Positions 12,301 through 27,000 of a stretch of 64,000 bases of DNA are shown here, one piece after another. Numbering within the stretch: position 1 is the first letter of the stretch; each line of letters begins with the position of its first letter. The notes under the pieces were generated by a model. The model was not told the DNA's origin, searched no databases, and worked only from the letters and a program-made list of their open reading frames with translations. The DNA is from Haliaeetus albicilla (Eukaryota; Chordata; Aves; Accipitriformes; Accipitridae): the NCBI RefSeq assembly GCF_947461875.1, contig NC_091509.1, positions 11,842,001 through 11,906,000 of the forward strand, written 5' to 3'. The translations under genes were made by a program, and so were the position numbers.

Positions 12301-14360
12301 TGTTCTGAATGCCACAAACACATACATCATGAAAGAAACAGTTCAGGGCAAATATATCTTGCTACCAGTTTTGTCTCAGCAGGTTAATAGAGAATACAGA
12401 AGCTGACAGGATTTTGAAGGCAGCTTAAGCAGTAGGTACCCAATTCCCACCACAACTGGAGCTGGAGGCCTAATTCTTAAACTCTGATCTTGCAAGAGCT
12501 TATGTATGTGCTTGCCTTTAAGGGCTGCATATAGAGCCAACAACTTAGCAATGTATTAGAGCATGTATCATAGCCAGACAGCCCTGAAAATTCAAGCTGC
12601 TAGCTTTACTGGTTTGTTGTAATACAGCCTGCCTGTAAAACATTTGACTACAAGCCTGTGAACAAAGATGAACTGCACTTGGTTGGAACTTAACTTTGCT
12701 TATTCAGAGATTAAGCCCTGTTGTCAACTTGTAAAATCTATATTGCAAAAGCATTGATAAAGAAAGCTTCCCTCTTCCACACAGCAGTTTTGTCAATCCA
12801 TCTCTACTTTAGCCAGATAAATCATGTTACACAGGGAGAAGGCAAATCTACCCAACTTCAGAACAAATCCAGCTAGATTTTTAAGATTGCCAAAGTGCTT
12901 GAAGATGGAAGAGCCGGACTGTGAAAAGTAACATTTATTCCTCTCCGAAAAAAAAAAAAATTAGACATCAACGGTATGCAAGGGTCCTTATGAATGCAAG
13001 ATGACAAGGAGCCATTGGCCTATTCTCACATACATCTTTGAATGTATCTTACACTGAAGAGCTGAAAGAACCTCAGAGGAGACACCTGCCTTTGGGCATC
13101 TGTGGGACTAATCAAGAAAACATTGTTTTGGCAGCAGTGTAGGTCTAATTGTACAGGGTGATTCTAGTAGCATGTTTTCATCTAGCATAATAAACTAGTT
13201 TTCACTTTAATGGCTGAGCTGCTAGCAAATTACAGTTCCTTTTTGAGCTGAACTAACCTAATTAGTTTTTGTTTTGTGCTGCTACTGAATAAGCACGCAC
13301 AAAGGATGCTTTCCCCTCCTGCTTGAATAAATCAGAATTTAAACATATATATCCAGGAGGCCCAATATGTCTTGTCCTGTCTTGCTGAAGTATAAATACA
13401 ATGGCTCTACAGTTGCCCACACTTGCCTTTTAACAGAATAGCTTCTCGAAGCCTGGCAGCTTGAAAATGTGAAGTTTTCTAACACTATCTATTGGTAAGC
13501 ATGACTCTGGAGCTGCTTTAGGGCTCAGAGACAGGTACCCATGGTGCCAGCTGGGCAGCATCTTTCTTGGGGAAGGAGGTCTCTAGCCCCATCTTTTGGC
13601 AAACCTGAATTTCACATCATCTTTCTCCCTCCCAATTCATCCAGTAAGAATTTGGGACCCACCCTGCAAAGCTGTATAGGGGAACTGAAGTGGGAGGCTA
13701 GAACAGACCCTCGTATTGCACCAGGTGGTATTTTCCAGAGGAAGGACTGGGCTTAAGCCATTTTCTCTACAGACGATTGCTGTAGAGAGGCTTCATTAGT
13801 GAAATGTAGCCCAGAGAGAGCTCTTTGCTGTTGCCTTCTGGAAATCCAGCAAGGTCTTTCCTAGCCAGCTACTCCCTATAGCTTAACATGTCTGTGCTTT
13901 GTGTAGCTTAGTTACTGAGATACCGGTACAAAACCTGGTGTGAGAACAGTTAGCTGCAATCTGGATGTTCTTTGTAGCAGCATAACAAGTTACAGCAATA
14001 AAACGATTTTGTGTTATGGCATACTTGTGCATGTATCACTTTCTTATACCAGCACTGTTAGTGGGACAAATTGTGTGAGAAGATGCAGTTTAATGCCCAG
14101 ATGGTGTCATTATTAAGTTCTCATTAGCTGTGCTTCAAAGCACTCCAGATTGAGGGAAAGGTGCAACGTGGAATGCAGCAGGTACAATATTGGATCCCAT
14201 GTGCTGGGGACTAAAGACTGAATATAGTTATTTGTGGCAGGGGGGGATCAGGAGGTTGCAATGAGTGCAGGGGGGCTGGTGCTTAGCTGATATCAGTGGG
14301 GAAGGAGAGCTGAGAATATATTCAGAGCAGGTTTAGCTCTGGTACAAGGAAAGGCATGAT
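9341..14360. other. unique non-coding DNA
   Basis: No exon, RNA gene or interspersed repeat is recognised in about 5 kb. Open frames are short (92 codons or fewer) and lack domains. An octamer site lies at 10433-10440. A TATAAATA sequence lies at about 13391 without other promoter context. There is one A13 run (listed separately). Confidence 0.6.
12948..12960. repeat. A13 homopolymer
   Basis: Thirteen consecutive A. There is no recognisable retroposon body upstream, so it is treated as a simple low-complexity run. Confidence 0.9.
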
Positions 14361-14426
14361 GGAGGCAGGTATATATGGTCAGCCCCGTTTCTAGGAGGAG
14401 GTAGGTATATATTAATGCCCCAGTTT
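14361..14426 (+). repeat. 36-bp tandem duplication, about 1.8 copies
   Basis: The block at 14361-14390 recurs at 14397-14426 with a 36-bp period. The shared core is GGAGG[C/T]AGGTATATAT, then a diverged 4-5 base stretch, then GCCCC and GTTT. The copies differ by a few substitutions and one indel. It is a small local duplication with no sign of coding function. Each copy contains the TATATAT tract, so the region would score as weakly TATA-like. Confidence 0.65.
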
Positions 14427-17400
14427 GGTCTGTTCACATTATCTCTCTGCTGCAAACTGGCTACAAGAGCAGGAGGGAAGATTATTGCTCACCCACATCT
14501 CCTGCCTCTGTGTGAGTTTGCTGAGGGCAAGCTTGTGAAGGATTAAGGTAATACACAGAAAAGACAGAGTATACAGAAAAGGTGTGGGACAACCATCTCT
14601 CACAGCACCTGAAGCCATCACCAAGCCCCAGCTCTGCCAGGCAAGCAGGCGATTAGCTTATCTGGGCTGGGGCAGGGGTGATCTTGTCTCAGACATGGCT
14701 GCCAAGCAGTTAGCTGGGGAGGAAAAAAAATTGCTGATGCTTAGAGTGAGCGCCCAGGACAACTTTCCCAGCCAGGCTTGAAACTAAGCCAGTGTGTCAG
14801 ATAAAGTGACCAGCTGGGAAGCAAAACAAGGAAAAAATAACAGAACTATCCCTATCAGGAGAGAGAACAGTGGGCGGCTCTTGTTTCTGCTGCTTTTAAT
14901 AATGCATGGAGATAGCTAACAAATCTACCATTTTCACACCACTAATTGCAGAAATGTTTGCCACCTCCCCAGGGCATTTCTCACACTATCCTGACAGTTT
15001 ATTATTTTTCCTTCCCCATGCCCCTTCTCTTTTCCTTCTCCTTTTCCATGAGGGTTTTTAAAATTGCAGTCACTCACTGATTCAAAGACTGAAGGATTAA
15101 CCACCATTGAAAAGGTTTTAAATACTGAAATGGTGTACACTGTCCACCAGTGCAACCTAATGATATGAAAAGGTTTTATGTAATTATTCAATGAGGACTT
15201 GTACAGCACCTTTTCTGCATAAAAATAAATACCTATTAAGTTCAAATATTCAGCAAAACCTCTTGGTTCTGCTATAAGATCTCAAATCTCAAATATTGCT
15301 TGACAGAAAGAAATCACCTCAGGGTTTTCAGGATTTCACTGCCTCTCTCTGAAAAAAATGTACCACCTTATCAAAACTCCTAAGCATCATTGAATACAAC
15401 AGCTTTGCAGCTACTGTCTGCTTATCACTTGGAAATAAGACTTTGCTGCAAAGGCTTATTGATTTGGGGAGAAAAGACAGTAAAAATGTAAAATACAGTT
15501 CCAGAAAACTATCATGCTGATGTAATGTTTTAGGAGCAGAAGTGAAAGGGGCTGCTGATACAGACAAAAAAAAAAATAAAGAGGGGTTTGTTTTGTCACC
15601 TGTAAGTACACAACATGATAAAGGAGAAATCACGAGAAAGAAATCTGCGTGCAGCCACCTTTACTGGCCAGACAGACAAATACTAAAGCCAGTACATGTT
15701 TCACCCTCTCACTTTGTTAATCTACATGTCCAATGACTAATATAACAAGGTAGGGTTGCTGCATTTAGCAGATAGAAGCAGAACAAAACTGGCAAAACCA
15801 CAGACAGTCAATGTTCAATTGCTCTCGGTGAGGAAATGGCCTCTTCCAGGCCAGAGGAGACTGAAATAGCTGAAACCTTACATTTCCTGCATGATGTCCC
15901 TCGGATCTTGAGGAATCTATATATGGTGATCTGAGGGCATGATTAAATTCTTAGGTGTATCTAATAATGTATATGTGTAGCTGCTTTAGGAAAAGAACTA
16001 GTAAATCAATGAAGTGCTGATATAAAGCCCCATTGGAGTGAACAGGAAAATTGCCATCGACTTTGCACCAGATCTTGGAATAAAGCTGAATTAAAAGCCA
16101 CAAAGAAAGGATGAGCAGCAACAGAACCATCTCTGAAACAAGCAGCAGAGGTTCAGAGTAAAACCCGCATGTCTTGAAAACAGCTATTTTTTCAGTTCAA
16201 ACAATTTTCTCATAGGGCTCCCGGGGCATTACCCCACCCAGTACAACCCAGCTGTTTGGCTTTGCTGGGCAAAAATGAGATAATACCTATATGAGATTCT
16301 CCCACTCCAGACAATGCTCTTCACTGTTACACCAATGCAACAGAACACCTCCCAAAGACATGTCCCTCCAAGTATGCTGGGGTGCAACACTGCTTATGGG
16401 TGATATTCTTACTATTTAAGACTCTGATGAGTCCAAGCTGCTTTGAGCATTTCTCAAAAGGAGCCAAAAGGCACTCAGGGTCTGTCAGTGTCCAGCAGCT
16501 GAACAAGTCTTTTCTGTGGACCCTGAACTCCAGCTTCTCCTCCAACAAATAGATTATAAAATGAGCAACCTCAAGCTGGTCCCTGTGTGCTGCTCTGCAC
16601 CTCCTGGAGCCCAGGGTAACTGGGCACACCAAGTCCAAAGGAGCTTTAAAATACATTTATATCCCTTGATCCAGCTCCAGGGATGTGAACATGCAAGTCT
16701 GAGGGTCCCTGGGATGTCACTGAACCTGGAAGGACAGTGGGTTTCACTGAAGGATGTCCACCCTGACTTGTTCTGCTCTCACTTCTGATGCTGTTGCCAT
16801 CTATCTTTCCCTGCAAGTGACACCTGAAAAGAACTCCTCAGGGAAGTACCAGACTAACCCATACTTTAAAGGACTTGATTTAAGTAGGGCTATGTCAGAG
16901 ATGCAGCAAGTACTTTACATTAGCAGGGGACTGACACAAGTAAAGAAGAACCAGGCCTTATGCCACTGGACACGTTTAGTGGTCTTCTGTTGTATCAAAT
17001 GCTTAAGCATAAGAGGCTGTCTTTGATTCAAGAAATAAGGACAGTTCAAGAAATAAATTCAAGAAGCAAAGCAGCAGTGATTTGAAGTCTGCTCACTACA
17101 AAACTCTATCCAATGAATTTCAAACACCGAGCTGGATATCCAGACTGAGGAGCAGTTAGCAGATGGGAAACCACAGATAGCGGATTTATCAGTGCTACAC
17201 ACTGATCCTGTGGAAGTTCAGTCTTTCTAAGGTAGCCTGGAGAAAATAGTTCTTGTGCAGCCTGAGAGCAGAAAACCATTAATTCTTACCAACTGGAAGA
17301 TAAAAAGTTCACTTTTCAACAGCATGAGTCCAAAAGACAGCTGCAAAGAGCAACGCATAGCAAGATAAAAGGCATTTGTATGGCAGCTCTGCCTAATCTG

Positions 17401-20400
17401 CTTGTTGCTAGAGGCAGTAGTGAGGGAAACTGAGGCTAATTAATTCTTGCCAAAACAAAAAAATAAAACCTTTTCAATTTGGTTCTGAAATGTGCTGTTT
17501 TCTACAAATCAAGTTGTTATGCAAGGAGCCTCTCAAGTTGTGAACATAAAGGATATTTTTCAGATTTGATGAAGGAAAAAAGATGAAGCAAGTAGTTTGT
17601 TTTCCTTTCCTTGCTTCCCCTGGAATAGAAGAACATAGCTAAGGTTCAGGAATATGGCCAGGCAATACCTGTAAGTCGACACAGCCCAGTCCTCTCAGCC
17701 ATTCCTTTCATATAGTTTGACCTACACACTGGCAGGTGAGCATCAGCCACCATTCCATGTAAGACAGCGCCTTACATGTTGGTCTCAGATGCTGAGATGT
17801 CTACAGTGTGCATTAGAAAGGAACATAAAATAACATCCACATGCTTAAGTTGCCTAGAGCAACGCACGCAGAACATATGATCTGCAAGTAGCATTACATG
17901 ATGCCAAAATTTGTATTAAAATCTGTTTATTTATGGTTGCATTCCTTCTTCTCATCCTGGGAAACTAAAGGTCACTGCAGGCCCTTCATGTGCTGTATTA
18001 CCCCCTGGTTTTCTGCCTCCCAGTCATACCCTCATCTCTGCTGGTATCCTGCAGCTTGCCCTTTGAAGAGGGGGTATTGGACAACGAATGGTGGTCCAGA
18101 GCCATGATTGCCAAATTAAAACAGTTTATTCTGAGGTCAAAGCAGTATAAATTTTTCATCGGATCACTCAAGTCAAGCAGGCTGGAGTGTGCAGACTCAT
18201 GGAGGCATTTTTCCTCCTACAACACTCACTTCGAAGAGTGGTTATATCAGCTTCACGCTTTGAGCCCAAATGATTGTACACTGTATTTATCAGGCTGCCT
18301 GAACCATATTCCCTCCAGTTCCCTGTGCAGTTTCTGCCTGTGGGGAACAGCCGGTTAAGCTGTACCCTTCAGCCTTTTCATACAGTCTGTTCTTTCAGGG
18401 TGATGCTGGCGCTCTTCCTTACTGTGGTAAAAACGGCACATATGTTTTGGGGATCCCAAAGCAATTCTGTTTACTGCAGTGCACTAGGAACTTCACCTCC
18501 TGGGTAGCAGCAAAGAAAGAACCAATTATTCCCAGGCCAGCTGCAAAAGGGGTGCTAGCTAAAAAAGTCACGAAGTACAGACCCAATGTCTCACTGTGCC
18601 TGCTATTATGGTTATTTACTATTGCCTTCTTTCAGTCACCATAAATCTCAGCAGAAAGGGCTTAGTTAAAATATGATTAGGTTGGGATTATTGCATATGA
18701 GATTCTTGCTAGGGCTTATAAATGTGACAAACTCTGAAATATGGTTTCCACAAAAAAGGAGAGGGAAGGGAGGGAGGTGGTGCTTTTACTGAAATATACC
18801 ACAATTCCCTAATTACTCCTCTACTCTAGTGACTCTGAGTGGTGGATAATAACAATTAAAGAAACATTCTCTCTTTTGCCCTCTTATGCCTCCAAACTTA
18901 TATTCTCTTCAGGGACTCAATTTAACAGCAGCTGCAGAGTAAGACTTGAATGAAATTAGGCTGATTTAAGGGCCTGCGTGGAGCACTGTAACAAAGGGAG
19001 ATAGCATTGTACAATTTTAGGATTAATCCCCATTGCTTGTGCTTTACTATCAGGAATCATTAAGAAGCTAGAACTGACCAACCATTTCTTAGTGAAATAT
19101 CTTTGGACACAGAAAACATCCAACACAAGAGCCTTTGCAGCAAGTGCATTCTCTCAAAGTCTTCACTAAGGACCAGGCCCGTCTCTTCCATAGTCCTACA
19201 AGGCATGCTTTAAGGTCTGAAGAAAAGTAAGATTATTCTTCTACTAAGCATTATTGTTACTTCAGTCTGGGAAGCAGCAATTGTTACTCCAGCTCATCTG
19301 GAAAACACTTAAATGTCTTTTAACATGGGAAAAATATTTAATCTACTTGTAGAGACAGATAAAGTGACTGTACTTTTGTATTGCACTGTTTAATATCAAC
19401 AGATACTCTCCTGAAATCCCAGCTTCGCCTAAGCAGCCATACAAAAGACTGTTGACTTCCGTAATGGGATTCTGTAAGAATGTATGTTAATATGAAGAGT
19501 ATGGCAAAGCAATAACTTATGTATTGATATGTTGAAGAAAATTGTTTTCTTTTGTCCTAGAGTTGGGATGGAGCCAACCAATAGCCAGCTCTTCCTGTAC
19601 CTTCTCCATCAGTTTTTTTTATCAATAACAGTAAAAGAACATAATAAGCAGGTATATAAGATGTGCAAATCTGTCCCCACTGGGTCCTTTTGATCACAGT
19701 GACCTCAGTTTGCTACATCACATTTAAAACCACCACCTCCTTAACCCCCTGTTGTTTTGAATATTAGCCACTGGGGTCCTGGGACTCAAACATAGAAAGT
19801 TTTCTGCTTTGACTTCTTGCCAAAACCATTAAAATATTCTCTGCACTGTCACAGCTTGTGCCACCTCCCAGGGGAGTTGATTTAAAAGTAAATTACATGT
19901 AAGTGTCAGATGAAAAGAGCTTCATTATCTAATTCTTCCTACACCAGCATTTCTTTAAATTGCTTACTAGGGACAGGAGACAATTAGTCCTGTGTTTGAA
20001 ATGAGAAGTAATAAGTATCTGTCATTCCCATTAACCACAACTATTTTTTTGATATGCAAATACAATTGCTTTCTAAAGTTAGATAGGACAGCCATGTCTA
20101 CATGGGCCCAGGTGCCAAATGTGCTTTGGCCAACTCCGAGCACACTCAGCCACTTTGAGTTTCTGAGGCTGTTGACTGGACTAAGTGTCTTACAGCACAG
20201 TCCGCTGATTGAATCAGCGTTGCAATAATGAAAGAAAAATTGGAAGTCCTTCATGCCTTTGCAGTAGCTACAAGTACACAAATGTTTCCATGGCACCAAC
20301 TGGCTTCCAAACAGATTTCAGAAACACCAGTGAAGGCCCTGAAGTCAGTAGGAGACTTCCTCATTGAAATTTGAATTGGCATAGCTCTTCCAGGCAGCCA

Positions 20401-21000
20401 TCAGGACATGGGAGCTGATGCCAATAATGCATCATTAGCAGAGATTGACCAAAAACCCACTTTCCATAGTCCCTGCTGAGAAACCCTAATGCTGCCCATC
20501 ATTCAGGTCCCAGTGTGGTCACCTTTTCAGAGGGGCTCACTTGACCCTTACCACCAGGTTTAATTTAAATCTGGACAGTACCTAAGATACTCCTGTTCAT
20601 ATCCATGCTTACAGGTGAAATTCTCATCACGCCAGGTCAGGATCAAAGAGCAGATTGCACTAATGCAAGCACAGACAGTCCTGCCCAGTTCATGTCATGC
20701 CAAATCTTACTGCAAGAGCTCTTAACCTGCCCTTTGAATCATATCGCCCATATTCTTTATATCACTTCATTTGCTTCCTCCTCCTCCTGGATCTGCCTGC
20801 CTTTCACATAAAGTAACTTTGAACTACTGACAAGATAAAAAGAGGCTTCCCTGGGATAGCAGACAAGTTCAGTGCAGAAGTTAGACTTGTTCCCTTTTGC
20901 AAATGTGTCAAGATGTTCCTCAGGTTACAGAGCTTGGGTACAGTATCTTCTTTACGGGGCTCAGCATATGTTAATCACTCACCTAGTCTGTATGAGACAT
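14427..21000. other. unique non-coding DNA
   Basis: No gene or interspersed repeat is recognised. Open frames (up to 122 codons at 17990-18358) carry no recognisable domain and overlap other frames. An A11 run lies at 15566-15576. The sequence is AT-moderate and otherwise plain. Confidence 0.6.
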
Positions 21001-24000
21001 TTTTCTCAAGTTTGTAAGCTCTGTCATGGTTATATATGACCTTTTCACTCCAAGTATTTAAAATGCGATATAAACAAATCCTTTTAAATCTTTATATTGT
21101 GCACGTGTCTCTGGGACAGATCTTGGAACTGAGGTAAAATCTGGGCACCTGAGTGACACCTGGTTCTCACAAGCAGCTCATGTGCATCTGAGCAACAAGG
21201 GCATATAGTTGCAGGGCTGTTTTAGACACATTTTACTGCCTCTCTGCTTCCTTTGCTTTCTTCAGCATTCAGGGTTACAAGATTACTACTTCCATATAAA
21301 TCATTCTGCATAAAATACTTTAAACAGGAGGCTGATATTTTACAAGGTGCAGAACAGACTTTGCTGAACTGATGACATATCTAATTCTATGGTCAGTTAT
21401 TAAACAAGTATACTGTAAAACTAGCAGAGAGTCAGTAGCGAGAAATACAGTGCTCTCAAAGCACTAACTTTAAAGCAAACTAACAAAAAGGCAGTATCTG
21501 CTGGGAGGTACAGTTAAGAATCCAGACACATTGGATTTATTTTTGGCTCACCCAAATATACACAGGAAGCTTTTGCAGAGTGATTAGGGCTCATTAAATG
21601 AAACACTTAAGAATGAACTTAAGTGATTTATCTAATAGGGATAAACTTGTTTGTGCTTACAGTTACTTTGCCAGAACATGCTGTAGAATTACATCTACCT
21701 TCATGCTTAAGTCAAGAATATTAATACTTAAGGGCTGCAAGACCAAGTTCAGTGCTGATGCCACTCTGAGGCATGGCAAAGGTCAGGACTATAGAAGGAC
21801 CTTTGAACAGAGCAGGACAAATAAGAAAAGCAGCAGTTTGCATTTGACAGCTTTGCCAGTGCATGGTATTTACTTCTTTCTCATGAATAAGATGAACCTC
21901 CCCTCCAAGTCAAAGCTGGCTTTTAAGCCCGGAAGGTAGATCTTCACACAAATCTCTGCTACGCACTCACTGTCAGTGTCTGTTTTGGAGGTTGAATGGA
22001 AGTATGGAGAGAGAATGAATGTGGTTATTTTGTGTGAAAGCCACTTGTAAATTCTAAGGCTTCCAAGTGCAACAAGTAAAAGCCTCGGTCACAACAATGA
22101 CACTTAATATGGGCACTGATGTTAGTCACCTCAGTTCTAATGCAGAAATTTTGATGTCAAGTGGAAAAGTAATATTCAGTAGACAGTTTGCATTTCCTTT
22201 AATGCACCTGGTATAACCTTTAGCAATGTATTTCCATCCTCTTCTATCCTTCTGAAGCACCAAAATTTTGGACTTTATATTTAACTAGTAAGCTTATTTC
22301 CCTTGTTTCTTAACTAATTTCTCTGAAAACAAGGCTTACACCACTATGCTCTGATGAAGTCCTCAAAAGCAAAAGGAAGGAGGTCTTAAAGATATTAAGG
22401 TCTTTCAGGTTGCATGAAAAAAAATGGCTAAAGGAAAAGCTGCAGTATTAGCCTACAAAAGCAAGCAATAGAAAACTATTTATTCATGTCAAGGGTCTAT
22501 CAGCAAGTAAATAGCACTAACTCTGCCAGCATACTAGCAAACCTTATCATGCCTGCCCTAATTCTGCCCTACCTCATTGCAGGCACAAGGGTTGCTTGAA
22601 CAGACTGCAAGTCATCTGCTGTTTTTATGAAGCACACATGGGTACTAGGATAACATGAACGAGATTTCTTTAATTTGTGATTTGAAACTAAGATTTGAAC
22701 AGATGTCTCTGGAGATGAGCATCCATTGTGATACTCCTCTGCATATTACATAGGTCTCATGGGAAGGTGCATTTTGAGGGGGGAAGTCAAACCAGGGTTT
22801 TTTTAATAGGTTTTTAGAGATAGAACAGGCACTTCCCACATTACTTCCCTCTCCCCATTCCTTCCCCCAAGAAAAACCTCTAACCTTGCCTTCCTGTCCC
22901 TCAACTTCAATGCCTGGATAAAATTAACTAACAGAAAATACTACACTTCATATAGCAGATTCAGACCTGAATCCGACTCCTGTGTTTCACAGTTAAAACT
23001 GGCCCAATTCTGCACACAATTGTGTGTATTTTGTAGTTCACACGATTCATCTGTGTGGGAGTGTGTAAAACTTGGGTGTCAAACTCCTACCTCATGCATG
23101 CAAGCATTCAGTATTGGAGAACGCTCAGGAGTGAATGTTCTTTTAATAAATGACAGTTTTCATCACAAGCCCTAGAAAAATTGGGGAAAAAATTATGTGG
23201 CTTTACACAGACACTCAGGTTAATTGACATTTTGTCTATAAAATACTTAAGGTATAGTTCAGTAGCTATTTTAGAGAACTGCTATAGCCTGTTAATGAAG
23301 GACATGTCTAAGTAAAGTCTTTGAAGAAATTGCATTTGGGAAACTACTCAGGGGAAAGAAACCAGAGGCAAAGCTGACTGGATAACCCTGTCTATTATGG
23401 GCACATTCACCCAGGGAGCACCTCTCCTGACATCCCATCATGGAGAACCAGCACACTCCATCCTTGCATGCTACAAATTTCCTACTAAGAGTTTGCTCAG
23501 CTGTTATCTCTGGTTTCCACAAAAGCTTGAAAGGAGACTGTTGAAAGCTTTTTCTGTTATCTGTGCTTTACACAGCCTGGTTGCTTAGCCTGCTTACCTA
23601 TTCCTTCCCCTCTCTCAAAATAGAGCTCAAGTTGATGTGAAAATAGCATACCTTTTTCAGAGGGAGTGCAGGATTGGTAAGGCATTGGGAAGGAGTGAGG
23701 AAAGTTGAAATTACAGTGAACTGGCTGTATATTTGTGTTTGAAAGGCTTCAAGTAGAAACTAATTAATCCCATTGTTGATGCTAATATAGTTCTTTTTTG
23801 AGATTCACAATTCAATGCTCCAAGCAAATTTACCTTTGATCTTTAGCTCAGAGAAAATGATTGAAGTTTTTATCAAATGCATTTGTCTGCCCTTGGACTC
23901 ATGTATGGACTGGGGCAGGGCAAGTGGACATGCAAAGTGTCACCGTGGCAGAAAGGAAAAGGGAACTAGAGGGTTTGGCTGTCAATAAGTGCAGAGCTCA

Positions 24001-27000
24001 TTATAGCTCCTGCGACCCTTTTGCCTTGCTTCAAAATGCTGCACAGAGACTAGGAAAGTGGAGAGTCCAGTAGACCATGCAACGTGCAGCTTTGCAGTTC
24101 TGACAGCCTTTGAAGGCTGCTCCCATTGCCAGGCTCACTTTGGTCTGCTACTTCCAATGAAAAGATTCTACCTCCCTCTCTTATCCCCTCCAAATAGGAT
24201 TAACCCCATGTGCAAGGTATGAAGCTCCCACTTAACAGGCCTTCTTGATCCACCAGCTGGCAAAAAAGAAACAACTGAGCATCTGCCTGAATCTCTGCAG
24301 GTGTCTCTTCACCTTTAGGCAACCCAAACCTTGAGCAGCCCTTGCTCATCTGTTCACTGTAAAGGGCACAGACACTGTGAATCCACAAATCAGCCTTCGC
24401 CTGGTGACATCCCCTAATTCACTAATCATGCTCTTTAATTGCAAGCTGGCAGGTGTCACCTTCCCCTGGCATTCAAGGAGCAGCTTTGGCACACTGGGCA
24501 GCCTGGTGTGGGAGCACAGGGCTTATCAGGAACAGAGAAGTGGACAAATATATGGGCTGGAGAGATTATGACTATCAGTAAGGCCCGGAGTATAAGCAAG
24601 CACTTAGGAAAAGCCAAGAGCACATACATTTTCCCATTTTTGTGTGTTCAACACCAGCCTATATGACTTCAGAGGAATGTTAATAAAAAACAGGTTAAAC
24701 TCCTTAGGTTATGTAAACTTCTCTGTCAAGCAACCCTTTGATAAGGTGCTAGCTGTGGTAACAACTCCCAGCTTCTTTTCCTTACTATGACACTCAATGT
24801 CTATTCATAACCAAACCAGAGTGTTACATCCCTTACAATCTTTAAGTGAAGATGTACAAGTCTGAATTGCCATGAATTTGGTGCACTCCATAAGCTATCT
24901 GCCCAGGGACAGGCACTTTGCAGGGTGGCTGAGGACGTCTTGTTCCAGCTAACTTGACATCCCACCAAGCTGCTTAATGATAAAATACCACTACTGGGTT
25001 GCCAGGTATGTGGTGTCCCCATATAACCTGGGGAACACTGGTGTCTGCAGGCAGGGACACTAGGAGAGCCATTGTCTGGATGACCAGTCCCAGGGTGTTC
25101 CCCAAAGGATGGCACAGGCATCCTCTGCATGTCTGTGCAGCCATTGCTTTGTTTAGACTTGAAAATGCACTTGAGCCCTTTTGCTTTACACCACAGATGC
25201 TCCTTTTCAGAAATTTTCTATTTCAAGACCCAAATGAGATCTTTCAGTGCCAAAACAAGCTCAGTTTGGAGGGACAGTATGTTTCCTTTACTTTTGCACA
25301 GCGTACACCCCTAAAAGCTATCAATCACCTGCTTTGAAAGAAGCAACAGTCATGGATGTAGTTAGCCAGAACAGGTCTTACCACAGCAGTATTTAGCCTT
25401 GCTTAGGCTTTCTGAACACTAGTAGTAGTCTCCTGATTTAGGTTTAATGACTGTCAGAGGAAGGAACATTTTACAGAGCTTTGAAAAAAGCAACCCATTC
25501 ATACCACCCACCTTCCTGCAGCCTTGATCACACTAATCAGCACTCATTTATGTATGCAAAAATTCACAAATAGGTGTCTGAATTACTGGCTAGCAACAGA
25601 GATTAGGCAAAATTTATGATGGAGCAAAACAATGGGTTGTACTGTATTTGGTATCCAGATCTATGATAACAAGACTCCACTGCTGGAGTTTTGGATGAGT
25701 TAGGGGAGCTGTTAGGCCATGAGACTATAGATTATCTGATATGCCTAAGCTCAAACCAGTGTAAACTGCATTTGTGAGATTAATCAGTGTACAAAGATGA
25801 GTCTACACTGCCAGAAAGCAGAATCTAAATTTGTGACATCTGTTTTTTGAGATGGTGCATTTCACAGTCTAAGGGCTCAAAAATGCAAATGTATGACCAC
25901 CTGTAAGACAATCTGTCATCCCATGTAGAAAGCCAACAGTTTAAGGCACAACTACAAACAGAAGTCATAAGCTTGCTAGCATTTTAGACAGGTCGAAGAA
26001 TTGGCTCAAGGTACACTATGGCCCATGTTTCTAGTCACCTTGAACAGCCATAAGTCAGACTGTGGCATTTACGGCCAGTTTCTTACACTCCCGCAGTGCC
26101 AAGAAGCTGTAATGCATCAGATGACTTAGGTTACAGCAAGATGACTTATCTCAGCAAGATCTCAATCAAAGTCAGCTTCTAAAAATCCAGAAAATTCTGA
26201 CTTGCTCTATGATACAGCCAAACATGTCATGTGAGATCACTCAGCCTCATGTGACATGAACATTGTTTTCACAGGTCACATCCCACCCACTGTGCTTCAA
26301 AGAAAGAGTTCTCCACCTCTTCTCTTCGCAAGCCTGGAGCGGCTAATTCTAGTTACTCACTCCAATGCAAGACATTTACTGAGCATTTATCAAGCCCAAA
26401 CGATTAAGTCATTGGTCTCTGCCCCATTGTCTGTACCTGATGGCTGGGCTAGTTTTGCCCGTAAATTTTTGAGTACTGCCTATAGATACATAACTCCTCT
26501 TACTGCAGCAGATTCTTAGCTCTGGGCTTTCAGTTCCATGGGCTCCTGTTACTGGTAAAGCTCAAGAATTTTGCTGCCTGGCCTTACTGTACCCAGCACT
26601 GAGTGACTGGACCCACAGCTTGTCACATGTGACTTGTTCAGTTTACTTCAGTTCCAATTAGTTCCCCCAAACTGTCTTGTATTTAGACGTTATCAGTGGT
26701 TTAATCTTCCCCTAGCTCTACCCCACCACATCCTGGCCTTCACCTTTCTTTCACCTTACAAGGTTCCCACACAAAGCAGGGAGCCCTCATTAGGCAGGAT
26801 GATCAGTGTTAGTTTTGTATCAGAGCCACTTTTTAGTTTAGCATAAACTCCAGCACAAAAAACATGCTGTCCTCAGGGATGTTGCTACTGCAAACTGATT
26901 AGGGCAGCGCTGCATGGCTTGGGTCAAGTTCAAGCTGGGGCTTAAGGTCACCAACAGTACCTGGGAACATGACAGACATTTCACAGCCACATTCCCTGCA

